Translations under genes and position numbers: made by a program
Source: Christensenellaceae bacterium
GTDB lineage: Bacteria; Bacillota; Clostridia; Christensenellales; SZUA-584
Direction: 5' to 3'
Length of the DNA stretch: 11,287 nucleotides
Assembly (NCBI GenBank): GCA_012719815.1
Contig: JAAXZP010000351.1
Coordinates: 1-11,287 of the forward strand
The notes under the pieces: model-generated
Told to the model about the DNA's origin: nothing
The model's input: only the letters and a program-made list of their open reading frames with translations
The model's database searches: none
In this document: positions 5,335-11,287 of the stretch, piece by piece
How positions within the stretch are numbered: position 1 is the first letter of the stretch
Layout: every line of letters starts with the position of its first letter

Positions 5335-7491
5335 CTGGATATCATCAAATCGCTGTCGGAGCAGTTCAATACGTCTCCGGTTTATGTGAAAAACATCATC
5401 ACGCTGATTGACGAGGGCAACACCATACCGTTCATCGCGCGTTACCGCAAGGAGATGACGGGCGCCATGGACGACCAGGTGCTGCGCGAACTGGCCGACC
5501 GCCTCACCTATCTGCGCAATCTGGAGTCGCGCAAGGCGGAAGTTAAGGCATCCATCGAGGAGCAGGGCAAGTGGTCGGCAGAGCTGGCCGCCGCGCTGGA
5601 CAAAGCGGAAACGCTGGCGGAAGTGGAAGACATCTACCGTCCATACAAGCCCAAGCGCAAGACACGGGCGTCGGTTGCCCGGGAAAAGGGGCTGGAGCCG
5701 CTGGCTGCTGCCATCATGCTGCAGTCGCCTTCGTTCGATCCCCATGCCGAAGCAGTTAAGTTTATCAATGAGGAAAAAGGCGTGTCGTCCGCCGGGGAAG
5801 CGGTGCAGGGCGCTTGCGATATCATTGCCGAGGAAATCAGCGACAACGCCGAGCTGCGCAAGGCGCTGCGCGAATACCTGTGGAAAAACGGCCAGATCGT
5901 CGTCACGTCGGACTGCGCGGACGACAATGTATACGCGATGTACCGCGATTTCTCCGAGCCGGTGCACAAGATCGCCGGACACCGCGTGCTGGCCATCGAC
6001 CGGGGCGAACGTGAAAACGTGCTGAAAGTCAAGCTCGTCGCCGATAAGGACCAGCAGATCGCGATGATCGACAAGGCTTACGTGCGCAACACCAGCCCGA
6101 GCGCTGCATTGGTGAAAGCCGCGGGCGAGGACGCGCTCTCCCGGCTGATATTCCCGGCGCTGGAGCGCGAGATACGCGGCATGCTGACGGACAGCGCCGC
6201 CGAGCAGGCCATCAATGTGTTCGCGCTGAACCTCAAAAACCTTTTGATGCAGCCGCCCGTGAAGGGCAAAAACGTGCTGGGCGTGGACCCGGCCTACCGC
6301 ACAGGCTGCAAGCTGGCCGTGGTGGACAGCACCGGCAAGGTGCTGCACACCGGCGTGATATACCCTACCCCGCCGCAAAACCGCGTGGAAGAGGCGGCGT
6401 ATACCGTCAAGCAGCTTATAAAACGGTTTAATATTACCGCCATCGCCATCGGCAACGGCACGGCTTCGCGCGAAACGGAAATGTTCATAGCGGACGTGCT
6501 GAAATCCATGGATTACCCCGCCGCCTACATGGTGGTCAGCGAAGCGGGCGCGTCGGTGTACTCGGCGTCCAGGCTGGCGGCCGAGGAGTTCCCCGATTTC
6601 GACGTGTCGTTGCGCAGCGCGGTGTCCATTGCGCGGCGCCTGCAGGACCCGCTGGCCGAACTGGTCAAAATAGACCCCAAAGCCATCGGCGTGGGGCAAT
6701 ACCAGCACGACATGCCCAAAGCGCGGCTGGAGGAAGCGCTCAGCGGCGTGGTGGAAGCGTGCGTGAACGCCGTCGGCGTGGACGTCAACACCGCGTCGTA
6801 TTCGCTGCTGGCCCACGTGGCCGGGCTATCGGAATCCGTCGCCAAAAACGTGGTGGCCTACCGCAACGCCCACGGGCATTTCAAAAGCCGCCGGCAGCTG
6901 CTTCAGGTGCCCAAGCTGGGGCAGAAAGCGTTCCAGCAGTGCGCGGGCTTTCTGCGCGTGCCCGAGAGCGAGGACGTTTTGGACAACACCGCCGTTCATC
7001 CCGAAAGCTACGAGGCGGCGCACAGGCTGGCAAAGCTGTGCGGCTTTTCTCTGAGCGACTTGCGGTCGGGCCAGCTGGAAAAACTCAAGTCCATCACCGA
7101 AAAGGAAGCAAAATCGCTGGCAGAGCAGATCGGCGTCGGTGTGCCCACGCTGCTGGATATCATCGACGAGCTGCAAAAGCCGGGGCGCGACCCGCGCGAG
7201 AGCCTGCCTCCCCCGCTGCTGCGCAAAGACCTGATGAAGCTGGAAGACTTAAAACCGGGCATGGTGATCACCGGCACGGTGCGCAACGTCATCGAGTTCG
7301 GCGTATTCGTGGACATCGGCGTGCATGAAGACGGTCTGGTGCACATCTCACAGCTCGCGGATAAATTCGTGCGCCACCCCTCCGAGGTCGTCAAGGTGGG
7401 CGATATCGTAAACGTCCGCGTGCTGGATGTGGACCCAAAGCGCAGGCGCATTTCGCTCACAATGAAGGGCGTAAGGCAGAAAACACAATAG
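5335..7491 (+). CDS. tex: Tex-family RNA-binding transcription accessory protein
   Basis: 718 residues from a CTG start, or 731 from ATG 5296. Tex proteins are cytoplasmic nucleic-acid-binding factors related to eukaryotic Spt6. Domains in order: N-terminal helical Tex region with EGNTIPFIARYRKE (27-40), a YqgF/RNase H-like domain starting around residue 315 (GVDPAYRTG), helix-hairpin-helix repeats around 483-541 (VNTASYSLL, then VAKNVVAYR), and a C-terminal S1 RNA-binding domain around 636-712 (GMVITGTVRN, FGVFVDIG, GLVHISQL). Family proteins start M-[DN]-I-I, which aligns with the CTG at 5335. AAGGGG (5321-5326) is 8 nt before it, whereas ATG 5296 has no ribosome binding site and overlaps the -10 box. 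ATT at 5332 is a second odd possibility. It is followed after 22 nt by the MFS gene. Confidence 0.95.
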   Translation: MDIIKSLSEQFNTSPVYVKNIITLIDEGNTIPFIARYRKEMTGAMDDQVLRELADRLTYLRNLESRKAEVKASIEEQGKWSAELAAALDKAETLAEVEDIYRPYKPKRKTRASVAREKGLEPLAAAIMLQSPSFDPHAEAVKFINEEKGVSSAGEAVQGACDIIAEEISDNAELRKALREYLWKNGQIVVTSDCADDNVYAMYRDFSEPVHKIAGHRVLAIDRGERENVLKVKLVADKDQQIAMIDKAYVRNTSPSAALVKAAGEDALSRLIFPALEREIRGMLTDSAAEQAINVFALNLKNLLMQPPVKGKNVLGVDPAYRTGCKLAVVDSTGKVLHTGVIYPTPPQNRVEEAAYTVKQLIKRFNITAIAIGNGTASRETEMFIADVLKSMDYPAAYMVVSEAGASVYSASRLAAEEFPDFDVSLRSAVSIARRLQDPLAELVKIDPKAIGVGQYQHDMPKARLEEALSGVVEACVNAVGVDVNTASYSLLAHVAGLSESVAKNVVAYRNAHGHFKSRRQLLQVPKLGQKAFQQCAGFLRVPESEDVLDNTAVHPESYEAAHRLAKLCGFSLSDLRSGQLEKLKSITEKEAKSLAEQIGVGVPTLLDIIDELQKPGRDPRESLPPPLLRKDLMKLEDLKPGMVITGTVRNVIEFGVFVDIGVHEDGLVHISQLADKFVRHPSEVVKVGDIVNVRVLDVDPKRRRISLTMKGVRQKTQ

Positions 7492-7513
7492 TGAAAGAAT
7501 CGAGGAGTCATAA

Positions 7514-8728
7514 GTGAGACAGAATAAGTTGACCTGGGTCAGAGTTATCGCAACCGATATGCTTATGCTGTGCTTCTCGATGAGTATATCGCTGCAGGGG
7601 CAATTGTTCAGCTCCATCAAAGAGGCCTACGGCCTCAGCCTTTCTCAGGGCGGTCTGCTGCTCTCCATGCAGAGCGTGGGCGGTGCGCTGCTCGCTGTGG
7701 TGTGTATACTGTTCATCTCAGTGCTGAACAAAACCAGACTGATGGTTGCGTGCGGACTTGTGCTATGCGTACTGCTGATGCTTGTGGGTGTGCTGCCGCC
7801 GCTGATACTGCTGTTCATCATGTATGCAGTGCTCGGCTTTTCAGGCGGCGCCATCAACACACTGCGCAATTCCGTGATGGTAGATACCGTACCACAAAAA
7901 GCTGAGCGTTACATCAATTTTATGCACATGCTGTTCAGCTTGGGCTCGGTCATCGCGCCGGTGGCCGCCCAGGCCATATTTCCTTCGGTGGGGCTTTCGG
8001 GCGTATTCCTGATTCTCGGCGGATTTTCGCTCTGCTGGGCTGTTTATGCGGTATTTGCGTTTTCCAGGCACATGAAAACGCCCCTCATCACCGGTTCTTT
8101 CTCTGTGGGTCCGCGGTTTCGCGAAGCTGCGGCCGTACTGAAAACGCGGGGGATGAGCATCGTTTTTGTATTTTCCATATTGATGACAACGTGGCAGCTT
8201 TCGGCCATATATTACATATCCACTTTGTTTGCCGATATTACCCACTCCCCAATGAAAGGCGCATTCGCGTTATCCCTGCTGTTCTTAGGTATGATGATTG
8301 CGCGCCTTATCTACGCACGGTTTGCCGAAAAGTATTCCAAAGGCCGTGTGCTGATGCTTTTTAATTGTTTAGGTCTTCTGGCATGGACAGCAGTTTTCTT
8401 CGTGCCGGATATCACTGCTAAGTATATCTTTGTCGTTATCTCGGCGATGGCCTGCGGCAATAATTTCCCCATTACTTTCTCCGCTGCCTGCCGATTGGTA
8501 CCCCATAACACAGCGGCAGCTTCCGGTTTCGTCAACCTGGGGTACTACATCGCTATTTTCGTGTTCATCGTTGGAGCGCTGGGTGATTCCATCGGTTTGC
8601 ACAATGCCCTGCTGTTATGCGGCGTCGCGCTGCTCCTGCTGCTGCCATTGGCCTATCTGCTGCACAGGCGGATGCGCACACCGTTGGCTGACGCTTCCTC
8701 TCATATTGACCAAAAGATATTACCATAA
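7514..8728 (+). CDS. Major facilitator superfamily transporter
   Basis: 404 residues starting at GTG 7514, with GAGGAG (7502-7507) 6 nt upstream. About twelve hydrophobic segments are spread evenly, with a longer polar loop in the middle (about residues 180-215), as in MFS proteins with two six-helix halves. Short basic motifs occur between helices (LNKTRL about residue 72, and AEKYSKGR about 275), the usual loop 2-3 and 8-9 positions. It is a secondary transporter in the cytoplasmic membrane; the substrate cannot be told. It lies 22 nt after tex and is likely co-transcribed with it. Codon use is somewhat less GC-rich than in tex. Confidence 0.85.
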   Translation: MRQNKLTWVRVIATDMLMLCFSMSISLQGQLFSSIKEAYGLSLSQGGLLLSMQSVGGALLAVVCILFISVLNKTRLMVACGLVLCVLLMLVGVLPPLILLFIMYAVLGFSGGAINTLRNSVMVDTVPQKAERYINFMHMLFSLGSVIAPVAAQAIFPSVGLSGVFLILGGFSLCWAVYAVFAFSRHMKTPLITGSFSVGPRFREAAAVLKTRGMSIVFVFSILMTTWQLSAIYYISTLFADITHSPMKGAFALSLLFLGMMIARLIYARFAEKYSKGRVLMLFNCLGLLAWTAVFFVPDITAKYIFVVISAMACGNNFPITFSAACRLVPHNTAAASGFVNLGYYIAIFVFIVGALGDSIGLHNALLLCGVALLLLLPLAYLLHRRMRTPLADASSHIDQKILP

Positions 8729-8774
8729 ATAACAAAAACGTCCAAACACGAATTCCGTTCCTTCCTGTATAATG

Positions 8775-8984
8775 GCAGAGGGAAGAAGTATGCCGCAGCC
8801 GCGGCCTCGCGAAAGCCGGCCGCGGCTGCCAAAAGGGAGCAGCAAAAGAGGTTACGGCAATCGGAATCGGCATTCAGGCCTTTGCGGACAGCATGTACGA
8901 CATTGTCCGCAGCCTGTACGAAAATTCTGAAAAGCTCTGCACCTATAAAAAATGCCCTGCCGGCTGTGTGCAGGGCTTTATCTC
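8775..8984 (+). ncRNA. Candidate structured small RNA
   Basis: Between the MFS stop and the convergent phasin-like gene there is no convincing protein gene, but there are three strong hairpins. GCAGCCGCGGCC (8795-8806) pairs perfectly with 8818-8829. CAGGC (8875-8879), TGCGGACA (8883-8890) and ATGT (8893-8896) pair with ACAT, TGTCCGCA and GCCTG (8900-8916). A terminator lies at 8954-8976. GCAGAG (8775-8780) can also pair with CTCTGC (8935-8940), closing the whole region. TATAAT (8768-8773) precedes it, but no -35 box fits well and the closing arm would sit at the start site. It could instead be the 3' untranslated region of the tex-MFS transcript. It does not match an RNA class I know. Confidence 0.35.
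8942..8984. terminator. Bidirectional intrinsic terminator between convergent genes
   Basis: GCCCTGC (8954-8960) and GCAGGGC (8970-8976) form a 7-bp stem. On the plus strand it is followed by TTTATCTC; on the minus strand by ATTTTTTATA (8953-8944). It can end the tex-MFS (or small RNA) transcript from the left and the phasin-like gene from the right, whose stop is at 9014. Confidence 0.8.
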
Positions 8985-9013
8985 TTATGTAAGCATGTCT
9001 CTTATTTGAATCT

Positions 9014-9499
9014 TTATGTCGTCTCGTCTTTTTCCGCTGCAGCCTCCGACCCCGGCGCCGCATCCGCCTGCATCTCCGCGAGCTTGCGCCTTATCGCTTC
9101 GCGGGCTTCGGCGTCCAGCTGGTCCAGGCTGTCCAGAATATCGGCCAGCATCTTTTCTTTCTTCTTCTCCTCCATGGCGCGCCTTAATTCCTCGCTGCGC
9201 TCGCGGCCCTGCCGGACGCTCTCCTCGCCCTTTGCGACCAGCTTGTCGAACAGTTCCTTGCTTTTCCGGGCCGCTTCCTCCGCCGCGTCCGCCAGCTTCG
9301 CCGCCAGCACTTTTCCCTGTTCGGCGGTCATCATGCCCTTCTCCACCAGCTTCTCCACCAGCTCCCTGCCCTGCGCCGCGGTCAGTTCGCCTCTTTCCAC
9401 CAGCTTTTCAACCAGTTCCTTGGACTTCTCGGCAGTCAGTACCGCCGCGCCGATACCGGCCATCAGTACCTTTTTCAGGTCCTCTCCGACATTCGCCAT
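9014..9499 (-). CDS. Phasin-like helical repeat protein
   Basis: 161 residues. GGAG lies about 11 nt before the ATG. After a short N-terminus (MANVGEDLKKVLMAGIGAAVL) almost the whole protein is charged helix, with no signal peptide or membrane segment. Residues 28-99 are four units of 18 residues: ELVEKLV followed by GELTAAQGR-like ends. The C-terminal part has a further Lys/Glu-rich helix (EELRRAMEEKKKEK) and an Ala/Glu tail. This composition is typical of proteins annotated as phasin or polyhydroxyalkanoate-granule-associated. No PHA synthesis gene is in the window, so a granule role is not supported; a structural or stress role is equally possible. It has its own promoter and possible operator. 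Confidence 0.8.
   Translation of the reverse strand: MANVGEDLKKVLMAGIGAAVLTAEKSKELVEKLVERGELTAAQGRELVEKLVEKGMMTAEQGKVLAAKLADAAEEAARKSKELFDKLVAKGEESVRQGRERSEELRRAMEEKKKEKMLADILDSLDQLDAEAREAIRRKLAEMQADAAPGSEAAAEKDETT
9203..9418 (-). repeat. Four 54-bp (18-residue) repeats in the phasin-like gene
   Basis: Units cover residues 28-45, 46-63, 64-81 and 82-99. The first two are close copies (ELVEKLV-E-[RK]-G); the third is the most diverged and the fourth keeps ELFDKLVAKG and the QGR end. Eighteen residues equal five turns of an alpha helix, so equivalent residues of each unit fall on the same face. Confidence 0.75.
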
Positions 9500-9568
9500 A
9501 TATCAATCACTCCTTTCAGACGACATAATCCCCCTCTGTGCCGCTGGCGCTATGTTGTTATCGTGTTT

Positions 9569-9597
9569 ATTATACTCCATTTCAGCGCCGCTGATAA
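9569..9597 (-). promoter_or_regulatory. Promoter of the phasin-like gene
   Basis: On the minus strand, TTATCA (9597-9592), 17-bp spacer, consensus TATAAT (9574-9569). Transcription would begin near 9562, about 60 nt before the ATG. Confidence 0.6.
9582..9594. promoter_or_regulatory. Palindromic operator candidate
   Basis: TCAGCG-C-CGCTGA: perfect 6-bp arms around one base, overlapping the -35 box and spacer of the phasin-like promoter. Its position fits a repressor site. The cognate regulator is not known and is not encoded in the window. Confidence 0.4.
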
Positions 9598-9679
9598 GGC
9601 AGTTCCCAATATTTTGTATGTTGCGCCCGCAGGACGCCGGCGCCGCAGGGGATCAGGCCGCTGACCGCGAGTTTTTATT

Positions 9680-11287
9680 TCACCGGAAATCCACGGCTAT
9701 CTCGTTGGTGCTCTCCCAGTTGACCCGCCAGCTGGGCACCGGGATTTTAAACATCCTGCACAGCTTCTCCACATCTGCTTTCAGTTTTTCGGGCGAAGCG
9801 GTATTCACCTGGCTCTTCACATAGTAATAGAAGTTCCACTCCGCTTCCCCGTACTGCCGATAGCCCGGAGGCGCCCCTGTCAGCAGCAGGACTCTGAGCG
9901 CAATGAGGCCGGGAGCTCCCCGTACAACGCCCAGTTTGACGCCGGCCGCTCCGGCATCTTCGCTGGGCGGTAGCGGAGGCTCTTCCGGGGGCTTGGGCGT
10001 AGGCTTTGGCGGGGGCTCAGGCGGCTGCTCCGGTGGTGGCTGGGGTGCTGGTTCCGGCGGTGGCTTGGGCGTAGACTCCGGTGTCGGATCAGGCGTAGGT
10101 TCAGGCGTGGGCGTCGGTTTTACCGTCGGCGTAGGTGTCGGCTTAACCGTCGGCATGGGCGTCGGCTTTACCGTCGGCGTGGGCGTCGGAACAGGCGTGG
10201 ACGTCGGCGGCACGTATACCGGCAGCTTCGCGTCGGCGTCCAGCTTGGCCTTTACCTTGGCAAGCACTTTTCTGGCGCCGGCCCGCACCACGCTGCTCTG
10301 CATGGAATTCCACTTGGCAATGGCCGCCTTGGCTGTATACTCCTCATATATCGGCACATCCACGCCATACACCTGTTTGATCAGCTTGACGCGCGCCTCC
10401 TGGTCGGTCAGCACAAAGCTCCAGTTGAATATCAGCCGCGTCTGGCCGCCCATCGAATGGATGCGGATGTTGGCCGGGTCCACGTTGTACGCATAGGCCG
10501 CCAGCGCCGCCGTCTGCGCCAAAGTGGTGTTGGTATAAAGGTTGCCGTCAAACGCAGCCAGTATCTCAGGCAGCTTTGCCAGCAAATTCTCTTTCTTCAG
10601 CTTATCGAATATCGCCACCAGTATTCTCTTCTGACGGTTAATGCGGTTGAGGTCGCCCGACAGTTCGCCCAGGTCCTTGCGCACCCGCAGGTAGTCCAGC
10701 ACGCCCTGCCCGTCGAGATGCTGCATGCCCTTTTTGTATGAGCGGCCCTGAATCGTAAAGTCGATATCCACATCATAATCCACGCCGCCGATGACGTTCA
10801 CCAAAGCCTTGACGGCGTTCATGTCCACCGCGTAATAATACTTCACCGGAATGTCGCCCAGCATCCAGCTGGCCGCTTCGCAGACCTTGTTGAAGCCGCC
10901 TTCCGTGGGCCAGCCGCCGCCGCAATCGATGGACGCGTTCAGCTTGTATATGCCCTTCACGCCGGGTATCTTGGCGTATGTGTCGCGCGGCAGCGATATC
11001 ATATCCACCGTGCCCTTATCGGTGTTGATTGCCAACACGATCATCACGTCCGCATGGAAGGCCTTTTTGCCGCTCCACGTGTCGCGCTCGGTGGAGTGGT
11101 CCACGCCGATCAGCATCACGTTGACGATATTCTTGAGCAGCGAGAAGTCTGCCGACGCCACCAGCTTATCATATTCATCCTGCGCCGCCTCCGCGCTTTG
11201 GGGCGCGCTGCCCGAAGCAGGGGCAGCCGGCGTAATGGCCTGCATCTGGGTGCGGGTCGGCAGCGCAAACTGCTCCGCCACGTTCTC
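9680..11287 (-). CDS. LytR-CpsA-Psr (LCP) family protein, N-terminus beyond the right edge
   Basis: 535 codons are in the window. The frame is still open at base 11287, and the expected N-terminal membrane helix is missing, so the GTG at 11281 is not the true start. LCP enzymes transfer undecaprenyl-linked glycopolymers such as teichoic acid or capsule to the cell wall, outside the membrane. LCP motifs: NVMLIGVD, HADVMIVLAI, MISLPRDTYAKIPG, KLNASI, VIGGVDYDV, MQHLDGQGVLDYLRVRK and GDLNRINRQKRI; these hold the Asp and Arg residues that bind the lipid pyrophosphate. A linker of about 90 residues (about 355-442, counted from 11281) rich in Pro, Thr, Lys and Glu follows, then an unassigned C-terminal domain of about 90 residues ending IAVDFR. 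I see no clear terminator after the stop. Confidence 0.9.
   Translation of the reverse strand, partial: ENVAEQFALPTRTQMQAITPAAPASGSAPQSAEAAQDEYDKLVASADFSLLKNIVNVMLIGVDHSTERDTWSGKKAFHADVMIVLAINTDKGTVDMISLPRDTYAKIPGVKGIYKLNASIDCGGGWPTEGGFNKVCEAASWMLGDIPVKYYYAVDMNAVKALVNVIGGVDYDVDIDFTIQGRSYKKGMQHLDGQGVLDYLRVRKDLGELSGDLNRINRQKRILVAIFDKLKKENLLAKLPEILAAFDGNLYTNTTLAQTAALAAYAYNVDPANIRIHSMGGQTRLIFNWSFVLTDQEARVKLIKQVYGVDVPIYEEYTAKAAIAKWNSMQSSVVRAGARKVLAKVKAKLDADAKLPVYVPPTSTPVPTPTPTVKPTPMPTVKPTPTPTVKPTPTPEPTPDPTPESTPKPPPEPAPQPPPEQPPEPPPKPTPKPPEEPPLPPSEDAGAAGVKLGVVRGAPGLIALRVLLLTGAPPGYRQYGEAEWNFYYYVKSQVNTASPEKLKADVEKLCRMFKIPVPSWRVNWESTNEIAVDFR
10110..10190 (-). repeat. 24-bp tandem repeat coding the Pro-Thr linker
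   Basis: Three units at 10110-10133, 10134-10157 and 10158-10181, plus the start of a fourth, each coding the 8-residue unit TVKPTPxP on the minus strand. The units differ at only a few bases. Such arrays change length easily by slippage and set the reach of the linker between the LCP domain and the C-terminal domain. Confidence 0.7.

Noticed and set aside
5065..6816. 583-codon open frame on the minus strand opposite tex
   Set aside because: It is antisense to a full-length Tex with intact domains, is rich in His, Arg and Val as expected of a shadow of GC-rich codons, and has no start signals.
8775..8984. 6S RNA or SRP RNA identity for the hairpin region
   Set aside because: The length is right for 6S RNA, but the central bubble layout and the SRP GGAAGCAG-type loop are not recognisable.
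8784..9009. Open frame on the plus strand ending in KLCTYKKCPAGCVQGFIS
   Set aside because: The sequence is protein-like, but no start codon with a ribosome binding site exists; the first ATG is at 8893 and the frame runs through the terminator. Noted only as an alternative to the small RNA.
9600..9679. Terminator after the LCP gene
   Set aside because: GC-rich inverted segments are present, but none is followed by a T run on the minus strand.
8952..10496. Plus-strand frames of 290, 170 and 197 codons rich in Ser, Pro or Gly/Val
   Set aside because: Low-complexity shadows of the phasin-like repeats and of the LCP proline-rich linker on the other strand.

Overview
The window looks like a chromosomal segment of a fairly GC-rich member of the Bacillota, most likely class Clostridia. 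The evidence is strong AGGAGG-type ribosome binding sites, sigma-A-like promoters with 17-18 bp spacers, a manganese riboswitch on mntP, a LytR-CpsA-Psr (LCP) wall protein, and several intrinsic terminators used as 5'-leader attenuators. No mobile element, CRISPR array, rRNA or tRNA was seen.

Left part, all on the minus strand. Bases 1-1612 hold the N-terminal 537 residues of a large secreted repeat protein that runs off the left edge. It is preceded by a ~170-nt leader with its own promoter, a possible pseudoknot and a terminator-like hairpin. Further upstream are a metal-type VOC (glyoxalase fold) protein (1846-2292) and mntP (2316-2879), only 23 nt apart. Both lie behind a yybP-ykoY manganese riboswitch (about 2922-3018) that has a clear promoter and a terminator able to exclude the aptamer stem. 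A second VOC protein (3154-3513), with a degraded metal site, has its own promoter.

Middle part, plus strand. A near-consensus promoter (3597-3626) diverges from that of the second VOC gene. It drives a leader containing a possible 25-codon peptide, a strong intrinsic terminator and a competing antiterminator, followed by the RNA ligase gene rtcB (3812-5017). Next come a small basic protein (5080-5256) whose 3' end doubles as a terminator hairpin, then tex (probably starting at an unusual CTG codon at 5335) and an MFS transporter (7514-8728). Rejoining or sensing damaged RNA (RtcB) and RNA-binding/transcription-associated work (Tex) are neighbours, but a terminator separates them.

Right part. 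A ~240-nt gene-free stretch (8775-9013) carries three strong hairpins, the last a bidirectional terminator, and may encode a small RNA. Convergent to it on the minus strand lie a phasin-like helical protein built of four 18-residue repeats (9014-9499), with a palindromic operator candidate at its -35 box, and an LCP-family protein with a long proline-rich linker that runs off the right edge (9680-11287).

The most notable theme is regulation in leaders: three genes (secreted protein, mntP, rtcB) each have an intrinsic terminator between promoter and start codon. Only the mntP one matches a riboswitch class I recognise. The rtcB attenuator and the structured leader of the secreted protein are the best candidates for something undescribed.
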